From Streptomyces sp. LHD-70 (GTDB taxonomy: Bacteria > Actinomycetota > Actinomycetes > Streptomycetales > Streptomycetaceae): a stretch of DNA of 34,863 bases. The position numbers and the translations under genes were made by a program. Positions 7,498-14,525 of the stretch are shown here, one piece after another. The stretch spans positions 1 through 34,863 of the forward strand of contig NZ_JAVIFW010000038.1 of NCBI RefSeq assembly GCF_031157275.1. Direction: 5' to 3'. Each line of letters begins with the position of its first letter. Position 1 is the stretch's first letter. A model generated the notes under the pieces. It was not told where the DNA came from and did not search any database. It saw nothing but the letters and a program-made list of their open reading frames with translations.

Positions 7498-8909
7498 CCG
7501 AGTTCCTGCTCCTCCTGCTCGCCCTGCTCCTCACGCTCGCGTGCGCGGTGTTCGTCGCGGCCGAGTTCTCCCTGACCACGGTGGAGCGCAGTGAACTGGA
7601 GCGGGCTGCCGAGGCGGGGGAGCGCGGCGCGGAGGGAGCGCTCAAGGCGGCTCGTCGCCTGACGTTCCAGCTGTCCGGTGCCCAGCTCGGCATCACCGTG
7701 ACGTCCCTGGTGATCGGCATGCTGGCCGAGCCGTCGCTCGCCGCGCTGCTGCGCGGGCCGCTGGAGGCGATCGGTCTCGGCCGGGCCGTTCCGTCGGTAG
7801 CGACCGTCCTGGGTGTGGTCGTCTCCACGGTCCTGCTGATGGTGATCGGCGAGCTGGTGCCGAAGAACTGGGCCATCGCGCGGCCGCTGGCCGTCGCGAA
7901 GGTGGTGGCGGCCCCGCAGCGCGGCTTCACGGCCGCGTTCGCGCCGTTCATCCGGCACCTCAACAACACGGCGAACCGTTTCGTACGCCGCTTCGGCCTG
8001 GAGCCGGCCGAGGAGCTGGCCTCCGCCCGCAGCCCCGAGGAGCTCGTGGCACTGGCCCGGCACTCGGCCGCCGAGGGCGCCATCGAGCAGGACTCGGCGG
8101 AACTCTTCGTACGCACCCTGCACCTCGCCGAGCTGACCGCGGAGAACGTGATGACGCCGCGCGTCGACGTCTGCGCCCTGGAAGCACACACCACGGCCGC
8201 GGACGCCGCGAACCTCAGCCACGCCACCGGGCTTTCCCGCTTTCCCGTCTACCGCGACACTCTCGACGACGTGATCGGGACGGTCCACATCCGTGACGTC
8301 CTCGCCCTTGACCCCGGCAAGCGGGCCGTCACCCAGGTCACCGTCCTGGTCGGCGAACCCCTGCGGGTCCCCGACAGCCTCACCGCCGACCGGCTCCTCG
8401 GCCGCCTGCGCGCCACCCGCACGATGGCGATCGTCATCGACGAGTACGGCGGTACGGCGGGTGTGGCCACGGTGGAGGACATCGTCGAGGAGGTCGTCGG
8501 CGAGGTCCGCGACGAGCACGACCCCGTCGAGGTCCCCGACCTGCTGCCCGCCCCGCCCGCCGAGGACGGCCGGCCCACCTGGGAGGCCGACGGCGGTGTC
8601 CGCACCGACCAGCTCGCCGCGATCGGGCTCGCGGTGCCGGACGGCCCGTACGAGACGGTGGCCGGTCTGATCGCGACGCGGCTGGCCCGGATACCGGCCG
8701 AGGGCGATCACATCCTGGTCGGGGGCTGGCGTCTGGACGTGCTCGACGTGGACCACCACCGCGCCGAGCGGGTCCACCTCACCGCGCCCGCCGCCCGGCT
8801 CGACGGTGTGCCGTCGCCGCAGGACCCGCCACGCGACCGGCCACAGGACCGGCAGCGGAACATGCAGCAGGACCGCCCGCGGAAGCACATGACGGGGACG
8901 GCGCGATGA
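7494..8909 (+). CDS. CNNM/CorC (HlyC) family membrane protein, long form A
   Basis: A 471-residue protein with the DUF21/CNNM transmembrane domain (about 1-190: VAAEFSL, AQLGIT and GELVPKN signatures), two CBS domains (about 205-335: NVMTPR and VEDIVEEVVG) and a C-terminal CorC_HlyC domain (about 345-425: YETVAGLIATRL). Members of this family mostly export Mg2+ or other divalent ions, with CBS domains sensing Mg-ATP. The older name hemolysin is misleading. The last 40 residues are a Gln/Arg/Pro-rich tail. It overlaps the next gene by 4 bases (ATGA), so A and B are probably made together. Confidence 0.9.
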   Translation: MTEFLLLLLALLLTLACAVFVAAEFSLTTVERSELERAAEAGERGAEGALKAARRLTFQLSGAQLGITVTSLVIGMLAEPSLAALLRGPLEAIGLGRAVPSVATVLGVVVSTVLLMVIGELVPKNWAIARPLAVAKVVAAPQRGFTAAFAPFIRHLNNTANRFVRRFGLEPAEELASARSPEELVALARHSAAEGAIEQDSAELFVRTLHLAELTAENVMTPRVDVCALEAHTTAADAANLSHATGLSRFPVYRDTLDDVIGTVHIRDVLALDPGKRAVTQVTVLVGEPLRVPDSLTADRLLGRLRATRTMAIVIDEYGGTAGVATVEDIVEEVVGEVRDEHDPVEVPDLLPAPPAEDGRPTWEADGGVRTDQLAAIGLAVPDGPYETVAGLIATRLARIPAEGDHILVGGWRLDVLDVDHHRAERVHLTAPAARLDGVPSPQDPPRDRPQDRQRNMQQDRPRKHMTGTAR

Positions 8910-9928
8910 CCTCCTTGCAGCTCCTCATCGGCGCGCTGACGCTGCTGACCAACGCGTTCTTCGTCGGCGCCGAGTTCGCGCTCATCTCGGTGCGCCGCAG
9001 CCAGATCGAGCCGCGAGCGAAGGAGGGCCACCGCCGGGCGCGCATCACCCTGTGGGGTGTCGAGCACATCTCCCAGATGATGGCCACCGCCCAACTCGGC
9101 ATCACCGCCTCCTCGTTGGTGCTCGGCGCCGTCGCGGAACCGGCCATCGCGCACCTCCTCGAACCCGGCTTCGAGGCCGCGCACGTCCCGCACGGCCTGG
9201 TGCACCCGATCGCGTTCGTCATCGCCCTGACCCTGGCGACCTACCTGCACATGCTCATCGGCGAGATGGTCCCGAAGAACATCGCGCTCGCCGCCCCCGT
9301 ACCGACGGCTCTGCTCCTCGGCCCGCCCCTGGTCGCCCTCACCCGCGCCCTCAAGCCACTGATCTTCGGCATCAATGCCCTCGCCAACACCCTCCTCAAA
9401 CTGCTCAAGGTGGAGCCCAAGGACGAGGTCGAGGCCGTGTTCACCGACGACCAGCTGGCCCGTATGGTCGCGGACTCCAGCGATGCGGGACTGCTCGCAC
9501 CCGAGGACGGCGAGCGCCTCCGGGACGCGTTGGAACTGGGCACACGGCCGGTCGGCGAGATCCTCGTCCCGGCGGCGAGGATGCGCACGGTCGACCACAC
9601 CATCACCCCGGCCCGACTGGAGCAGGTGGCGGCGCAGGCCAGCTACTCGCGCTTCCCGGTCACCGGAGAGGGCGGCGCGCTGCTCGGCTACCTGCACATC
9701 AAGGACACCCTCGGCGTCACCGACCGCGACCAGCCGTTCCCACGCGAGTCTCTGCACGCCGTCACGCGGGTACGGATCGACACCCCCCTCGACGACACCC
9801 TCACCGCACTCCGGGCAGCGGGCAGCCACCTCGCGGCGGTCACCAGCGCGAGCGGCACCGTCCTCGGCTTCGTGACCATGGAGGACGTGCTGTCCGAACT
9901 GGTCGGCCCGACGCCCATCACCACCTGA
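8906..9928 (+). CDS. CNNM family membrane protein, short form B (no CorC domain)
   Basis: A 340-residue paralogue of the preceding gene: DUF21 transmembrane domain (VGAEFAL, AQLGIT, GEMVPKN) and a CBS pair ending in VTMEDVLSELVG, but no C-terminal CorC_HlyC domain. Because CNNM proteins dimerise through their membrane and CBS domains, a long plus short heterodimer with the upstream product is plausible. Start ATG lies within the upstream gene's end. Confidence 0.9.
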   Translation: MTSLQLLIGALTLLTNAFFVGAEFALISVRRSQIEPRAKEGHRRARITLWGVEHISQMMATAQLGITASSLVLGAVAEPAIAHLLEPGFEAAHVPHGLVHPIAFVIALTLATYLHMLIGEMVPKNIALAAPVPTALLLGPPLVALTRALKPLIFGINALANTLLKLLKVEPKDEVEAVFTDDQLARMVADSSDAGLLAPEDGERLRDALELGTRPVGEILVPAARMRTVDHTITPARLEQVAAQASYSRFPVTGEGGALLGYLHIKDTLGVTDRDQPFPRESLHAVTRVRIDTPLDDTLTALRAAGSHLAAVTSASGTVLGFVTMEDVLSELVGPTPITT

Positions 9929-9972
9929 ATCCCTAGCCCTTCTCCCCTACCTCTACGTGATCGGAGCAGCCC

Positions 9973-10074
9973 GTGTCCGCCAGTCCGACGGACTCTGACG
10001 TCCCAAGGAACCCCCCGGGACTCTTCCGCCAGGCCGCACCTGACCGGTGCATGGCACGGGGCGGTGCGCGATGA
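9973..10074 (+). CDS. 33-residue leader ORF before the second CNNM pair
   Basis: A GTG start with GGAG six bases upstream, encoding a Pro/Asp-rich peptide (early SPTDSDVP, then NPPG) that ends MARGGAR. Its stop overlaps the ATG of the next gene (ATGA). The position, overlap and C-terminal Ala-Arg parallel the leader at 7420. This supports a real leader in both places, although sequence similarity is low. Confidence 0.35.
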   Translation: MSASPTDSDVPRNPPGLFRQAAPDRCMARGGAR

Positions 10075-11441
10075 GCGCAGTGCTCGGGCTGCTCGCCGTC
10101 CTTGTCCTGACGGCGGGCACCGGCTACTTCGTGGCCCAGGAGTTCGCCTACGTCGCCGCCGACCGGCTCGCCCTCGCCCGCGAGGCCGAAGCGGGTGACA
10201 AGCGTGCGGCCCGCGCCGTGCAGGTCCTGGGCCGGCTCTCCTTCATGCTCTCGGGCGCCCAGCTGGGGATCACCGTCACCGGCCTGGTCGTCGGTTTCCT
10301 CGCCGAGCCGTCCGTGTCCGCGCTGCTCACGCCCGCCCTGGAAGGCACCGGCCTGTCGGACGGCACAGTGTCCGCCATCTCCGTGGTCACCGGCTTCGTG
10401 GTGGCGACCGTGCTGCAGATGGTGCTCGGTGAACTCGCGCCGAAGAACCTCGCACTCGCCGTGCCGGAGCGCCTGGCCAAGTCGTTGGCCGCCTCCACGC
10501 TCGCGTACCTGAAGGTCGTCGGACCGGTCGTGCACGTCTTCGACGGCGCCGCGAACAGGATCCTGCGCAAGGTCGGCATCGAGCCGGTGGAGGAGCTGCA
10601 CCACGGCGCCACCCTGGAGGAGCTGAGCCACCTCATCGGCGAGTCCCACGAGCACGGTCAGCTGCCGCGCGAGACGGCCGAACTCCTCGACCACGCCCTC
10701 GACTTCTCCGAACGCACCCTAGACGAGGTCCTCGTGCCCCGCGTGGACGCGGCCTTCGTACGCGAGGACGCGACAGCCACCGAGGCCGTGGAGCTGATCG
10801 CGAAGCACGGGCACTCCAACTATCCCGTGCTCGGCGACCACCCCGACGACGTCGTGGGTGTCCTGGGCGTGCGTGAGCTGATGCGCCTGCCGGCCGCTGC
10901 ATTCGACCGTACGACCGCGGCGCACCTCGCCCGGCGCCCGCTGTTGCTCCCCGACACGCTGCCGCTGCCCGGCGCTGTGGCGCAGATGCGCGAGCGCGAC
11001 GACGAGTTCGCCGTCGTCCTGGACGAGCACGGCGGCGTCGCGGGCATCGTGACGTACGAGGACATCGCCGAGGAACTGGTCGGCGACATCGCCGACGAGA
11101 GCGACCGCGTGGTCCATGTCGCCGTGGCCGACGACTCCGGCTGGCTCGTGGACGCCGGACGCCGCCTCGACGAGGTCGCCGACGCGACCGGCATCGCCCT
11201 GCCGGAGGAGGACGACTACGACACGGTCGCCGGACTGATCGTGGACCGCCTCGGCCGCTTCCCCACCATCGGCGACCGCCTCACCGTCGACCTCGACGAC
11301 GGCGACCGGGTCCTCATCGCCGTCCTGCGCCTCGACCGGCACGTGCCCGAACGGGTCCGCATCGAGCGCCTGCCACGCACATCCGGTGATACGCCCGGTG
11401 ACACGTCCAGTGATGTACCCGGTGAGGAGACCACCGCATGA
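10071..11441 (+). CDS. CNNM/CorC family membrane protein, long form C
   Basis: A 456-residue paralogue of form A: DUF21 domain (VAQEFAY, AQLGIT, GELAPKN), CBS pair (DEVLVPR near 215, TYEDIAEELVG near 335) and CorC_HlyC domain (YDTVAGLIVDRL). The first motif has VAQEF where the others have VAAEF or VGAEF. The ATG at 10071 sits in the overlap with a leader ORF; a GTG at 10047 would add eight residues. It is coupled to the next gene by ATGA. Likely divalent-cation transport, by family knowledge. Confidence 0.9.
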   Translation: MSAVLGLLAVLVLTAGTGYFVAQEFAYVAADRLALAREAEAGDKRAARAVQVLGRLSFMLSGAQLGITVTGLVVGFLAEPSVSALLTPALEGTGLSDGTVSAISVVTGFVVATVLQMVLGELAPKNLALAVPERLAKSLAASTLAYLKVVGPVVHVFDGAANRILRKVGIEPVEELHHGATLEELSHLIGESHEHGQLPRETAELLDHALDFSERTLDEVLVPRVDAAFVREDATATEAVELIAKHGHSNYPVLGDHPDDVVGVLGVRELMRLPAAAFDRTTAAHLARRPLLLPDTLPLPGAVAQMRERDDEFAVVLDEHGGVAGIVTYEDIAEELVGDIADESDRVVHVAVADDSGWLVDAGRRLDEVADATGIALPEEDDYDTVAGLIVDRLGRFPTIGDRLTVDLDDGDRVLIAVLRLDRHVPERVRIERLPRTSGDTPGDTSSDVPGEETTA

Positions 11442-12460
11442 GCTTCCCCCTGGCTCTCTTCATCACGCTCCTGCTGCTGATCGGCAGCGGATTCTTCGTC
11501 GCCGCCGAGTTCGCTCTCGTCGCCGCCAAGCGGCACCGCATGGAACAGGCCGCAGCCGACGGACACCGCGGCGCGAAGTCCGCGCTCGCCGGCATGCGGG
11601 AACTCTCGCTGATGCTCGCCGGCGCCCAACTCGGCATCACCATCTGCACGTTGGGCCTCGGCTCGATCTCCAAGCCGGCGATCTCGCACCAGCTCGACCC
11701 GCTCCTGGAGAAGCTCGGCCTGCCCGCCGGACTCAGCTACGCCATCGCCTTCGCCGTAGCCATGATCGTCGTGGTCTTCCTGCACATGGTCCTCGGCGAG
11801 ATGGCCCCGAAGTCCTGGGCCATCGCCCACCCCGAACGCTCCGCGATGCTGCTGACACCGCCGTTCCGTGCCGTGGTCAAGGCGGTACGCCCCCTCATCT
11901 GGCTCCTCAACAAGGTCAGCAATGCCTTGGTACGGATGTGCCGCGTCACTCCGAGGGAGGAGCTCGCTTCCGTGCACAACCGGGAGCAACTGACCCACCT
12001 GGTCGAGGAGTCGGAGCGGCTCGGACTCATCAGCGAGGCCGACTCCGGGCTCATCACCAGTTCCCTCACCCAGCCGCAGACCCCCGTCAGCGACCTCCTG
12101 ACTCCGGCGGACCAGATCACCTCGGTGCCCGCCGCGGCGAGGGTCGAGGAGATTCTTCAGGTGGCGACCGAAAGTGATCGCACCCGGCTGCTCGTCCGCG
12201 ACGGCAACACCGTCCTCGGCTCGGTGCACGCCCGCGACGCGATGGTCGCCCGCGCCCACGGCCGGGACCTCGACGCCCGCCACCTGGCCCGCCCGGTGCC
12301 GGAACTCGCCCCTGGCGACACCATCGCCCAGGCCGTCGACGAACTGCGCAGGCGCCGCTCCACGCTCGCCGTCGTCAGCGACGACTCCGGCCGCCTGCTC
12401 GGACTGGTCAGCCTTGACGACCTGCTCGCCCGACTGATGGAACCGAGCCCGGCGGCCTGA
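11438..12460 (+). CDS. CNNM family membrane protein, short form D (no CorC domain)
   Basis: A 340-residue paralogue of form B, ending after the CBS pair (VSLDDLLARLME). DUF21 signatures are VAAEFAL, AQLGIT and GEMAPKS. The last has Ser in place of the Asn seen in the other three, at a motif near the ion site of the family, so D may be a regulatory or altered-specificity partner. It closes the four-gene block and is followed by a strong terminator. Confidence 0.9.
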   Translation: MSFPLALFITLLLLIGSGFFVAAEFALVAAKRHRMEQAAADGHRGAKSALAGMRELSLMLAGAQLGITICTLGLGSISKPAISHQLDPLLEKLGLPAGLSYAIAFAVAMIVVVFLHMVLGEMAPKSWAIAHPERSAMLLTPPFRAVVKAVRPLIWLLNKVSNALVRMCRVTPREELASVHNREQLTHLVEESERLGLISEADSGLITSSLTQPQTPVSDLLTPADQITSVPAAARVEEILQVATESDRTRLLVRDGNTVLGSVHARDAMVARAHGRDLDARHLARPVPELAPGDTIAQAVDELRRRRSTLAVVSDDSGRLLGLVSLDDLLARLMEPSPAA

Positions 12461-12474
12461 GAATCCTGTCCCGC

Positions 12475-12510
12475 CGAGAAACGCCCTGGGCTCGGCCAGG
12501 GCGTTTCTCG
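12475..12510 (+). terminator. strong intrinsic terminator after the CNNM block
   Basis: A perfect 15-bp stem (12475-12489 with 12496-12510) closes a six-base GCTCGG loop, 15 bases after the stop of the last CNNM gene. Little T-run follows, as is usual in Streptomyces. Confidence 0.85.
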
Positions 12511-12525
12511 TGCGTCTTACGTGCG

Positions 12526-12543
12526 TTCTACATGCGTGTCGAA
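12526..12543. promoter_or_regulatory. degenerate TTCTACA-N4-TGTCGAA site
   Basis: This site has the same arms and spacer as the palindromes before the TerB and Spo0M genes, with one mismatch (TGTCGAA for TGTAGAA). It is 132 bases upstream of the acyltransferase gene and 56 bases upstream of its short leader ORF. Confidence 0.3.
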
Positions 12544-12598
12544 ACCCACACGCACGGAGGATGTACGGCAGTTGGCGACGGTGACTAGGGTGCCCGGG

Positions 12599-12682
12599 AT
12601 GTCTCGCACCGATTCCACTCCCCAATTTCAGCAAGACGCAGGATCGACTCTCCGGGTTCCTTCTGGGAGGCCCCATGAGTGA
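12599..12682 (+). CDS. 27-residue possible leaderless uORF
   Basis: The ATG follows a TAGGGT hexamer (12586-12591) by seven bases, the spacing expected if transcription begins at the start codon. A convincing -35 box was not found. The frame (start MSRTDSTPQF) overlaps the acyltransferase start by 8 bases. It may be a leaderless control peptide or chance. Confidence 0.25.
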   Translation: MSRTDSTPQFQQDAGSTLRVPSGRPHE

Positions 12683-13823
12683 GACGCTGCGCACACCCGA
12701 CCGGGCCGGAGCCTCGCAGCCTCCGGCCCGCACCACATCGGCGAGCGAGACATCCCGAAGAACCACCGCGACGACGGCCCCGGCAGCGAAACAGGGAAAG
12801 CAGCGGGACGCGTTCTTCGACAATGCTAAGTACCTGGCGATCGTCCTGGTCGCGATGGGCCACGCCTGGGAGCCGCTGCGCGCGGACAGCCGCGCCGCCG
12901 CCGCGCTGTACATCGCCGTCTACACCTTCCACATGCCGGCGTTCATCATCATCTCCGGCTACTTCTCGCGCAGTTTCGACGCGAGCCCGAACCGCCTCAA
13001 GCGGCTGGTGACCGGTGTCGCCGTCCCGTACGTCCTGTTCGAGGTCGCGTACTCGTTCTTCAAACGGTGGGCGAACGACGACCCGACCCACCCGATCAGC
13101 CTGCTCGACCCCTGGTACCTGGTGTGGTTCCTCGCGGCCCTGTTCATCTGGCGCCTGACCACACCTCTGTGGAAACTCGTGCGCTGGCCGCTGCCCCTCT
13201 CGCTCGCCATCGCGGTGCTGGCCTCCGTCTCCCCGGACATCGGCGACGACCTCGACCTCCAACGGGTCCTGCAGTTCCTGCCGTTCTTCGTCCTCGGCCT
13301 GTGCCTGAAGCCCGAGCACTTCCAGCTGGTGCGCCGCCGCGAAGTCCGCCTCCTCGCCCTGCCGGTCATGGCCTCGGCGCTCGTCTTCGCGTACTGGGCG
13401 GCGCCCCGCATGAACGCCGCCTGGTTCTACCGCCGCGACAGCGCGCAGGAACTCGGCATGCCCGGCTGGGTCGGACTCCCGATGACCCTCGGCATGTTCG
13501 CCTGCTCGCTGATCCTGGTCGCCTGCTTCTTCGCCTGGGTCCCGGGCCGCCACCTGTGGGTCACGGCGCTCGGCGCGGGCACGCTGTACGGCTACCTCCT
13601 GCACGGCTTCCTCGCCAAGGGCTCCCGCTTCTGGGACTGGTACGAGGTGGACTGGGTCCACACCCCGCTCGGTGCCGTCGTCCTCACGCTCTTTGCCGGG
13701 GCTCTCATCACGGCCTTGTGCACCCCACCGGTCCAGCGCATGTTCCGCTGGGCCATGGAACCGAAGATGGACTGGGCGTTCCGCAGAGATTCGAAGGCCC
13801 TGGACCGCGGGACCACCAGGTGA
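12675..13823 (+). CDS. acyltransferase-3 family integral membrane protein
   Basis: A 382-residue protein with about ten hydrophobic segments after a 45-residue hydrophilic Ala/Thr/Ser-rich N-terminus. The motif FDNAKYLAIVLVAMGHAWEP near residue 52 is the acyltransferase-3 (OafA/Fuc4NAc-type) signature, with the family His in the first membrane segment. FHMPAFIIISGYF near 97 is the second conserved block. Such enzymes transfer acetyl or other acyl groups to sugars or lipids at the membrane. Target is unknown. GGGAGG four bases before the ATG fixes the start. Confidence 0.88.
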   Translation: MSETLRTPDRAGASQPPARTTSASETSRRTTATTAPAAKQGKQRDAFFDNAKYLAIVLVAMGHAWEPLRADSRAAAALYIAVYTFHMPAFIIISGYFSRSFDASPNRLKRLVTGVAVPYVLFEVAYSFFKRWANDDPTHPISLLDPWYLVWFLAALFIWRLTTPLWKLVRWPLPLSLAIAVLASVSPDIGDDLDLQRVLQFLPFFVLGLCLKPEHFQLVRRREVRLLALPVMASALVFAYWAAPRMNAAWFYRRDSAQELGMPGWVGLPMTLGMFACSLILVACFFAWVPGRHLWVTALGAGTLYGYLLHGFLAKGSRFWDWYEVDWVHTPLGAVVLTLFAGALITALCTPPVQRMFRWAMEPKMDWAFRRDSKALDRGTTR

Positions 13824-14206
13824 GTGGCCTACGGTCGTGGGGTAACCGACGCCCGCCGTCGTCCGGAGCGGTGCGATTCCGCTTCACGGCTCCGGACGGC
13901 AACCCGGCGGGCATCCGTGTTCTCCACGCGATGGACGCGGACGGCCGCATCGTCGGCAACCTCGATTACCAGCTCTGCGCGACCTGTCAGGTCGGCTTCG
14001 TCAGCAACATCGCCGTTGCGACGCACTGGCAAGGGCGCGGAGTTGGCCGTGATGCCCTCTCGCTGATCCTGGACGGCGCCGACGGCTACCACTGGACCAC
14101 CTCTCGGCAGTCGGCACAGGGCCGACGATTCTTCGCGGCCCTGGCGGACGAGACCGGGCTGGAGTTCGTGGAGCGTGGGGAGCGGTGCGGGCACATGACC
14201 GCGTAA
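13820..14206 (+). CDS. GNAT-family N-acetyltransferase
   Basis: A 128-residue protein of the GNAT fold. The acetyl-CoA motif is VSNIAVATHWQGRGVGRDAL, with the QGRGVG pyrophosphate loop, and a C-terminal WTTSRQSAQGRRFF segment follows. The GTG start overlaps the acyltransferase stop (GTGA), suggesting co-translation. A second GTG at 13871 would remove the first 17 residues, and the ribosome site does not settle the choice. Substrate unknown. This is the last host-type gene before the phage block. Confidence 0.75.
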   Translation: MSGLRSWGNRRPPSSGAVRFRFTAPDGNPAGIRVLHAMDADGRIVGNLDYQLCATCQVGFVSNIAVATHWQGRGVGRDALSLILDGADGYHWTTSRQSAQGRRFFAALADETGLEFVERGERCGHMTA

Positions 14207-14417
14207 GTGAGTACTTCAACGGTGCGCCAGCTGCCTGAGGCACCAACTTCTTGTGAGCCGAAAGCCGATGAGCTGGAACCCAGTCCAGCTGCTTGTGCCG
14301 GACGTCGTGCGTGCTCTGCCGGAGTTGAGGGTGAGGGCGTCTGAATCTGTGTTGGCGCTCGCACCGGGCGCCACCCACTGATCACAAGGCTTACGATCAT
14401 CCGCACAACCGAGCGTG

Positions 14418-14468
14418 CCGACTGGCTGTGGGCCGGGCGCGAGGAGACCCGACTGGCTGTGGGCCGGG
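14418..14468. repeat. two 20-bp direct repeats upstream of capsid gene
   Basis: CCGACTGGCTGTGGGCCGGG occurs at 14418-14437 and 14449-14468, 31 bases apart, close to three helical turns. The same-face spacing suits binding of an activator or repressor controlling the structural operon. Confidence 0.7.
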
Positions 14469-14472
14469 GTCG

Positions 14473-14497
14473 CAACAGCCCCTCTTTGGGGTTGTTG
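14473..14497 (+). promoter_or_regulatory. hairpin in the capsid gene leader
   Basis: A 10-bp stem (CAACAGCCCC with GGGGTTGTTG, one G-U pair) closes a TCTTT loop. It ends 28 bases before the capsid ATG and follows the direct repeats. It may stabilise the messenger RNA or act as an attenuator. The capsid gene has only a weak ribosome site. Confidence 0.5.
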
Positions 14498-14525
14498 AGA
14501 CGACCCCAGAACGGGATCTCCTCGC

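Larger units (their letters stand above)
14207..14525. other. 319-bp junction between host-type genes and phage structural genes
   Basis: The region holds a 42-codon GTG ORF (14253-14381, start VSRKPMSWNP) of doubtful reality, two 20-bp direct repeats, and a hairpin just before the capsid gene. No terminase, portal, protease, tRNA or recognisable attachment core is visible. It likely carries the late promoter of the structural operon. Confidence 0.6.

Noticed and set aside
14207..14525. tRNA gene as integration target at the left junction
   Set aside because: No cloverleaf or conserved tRNA arm sequence could be found.
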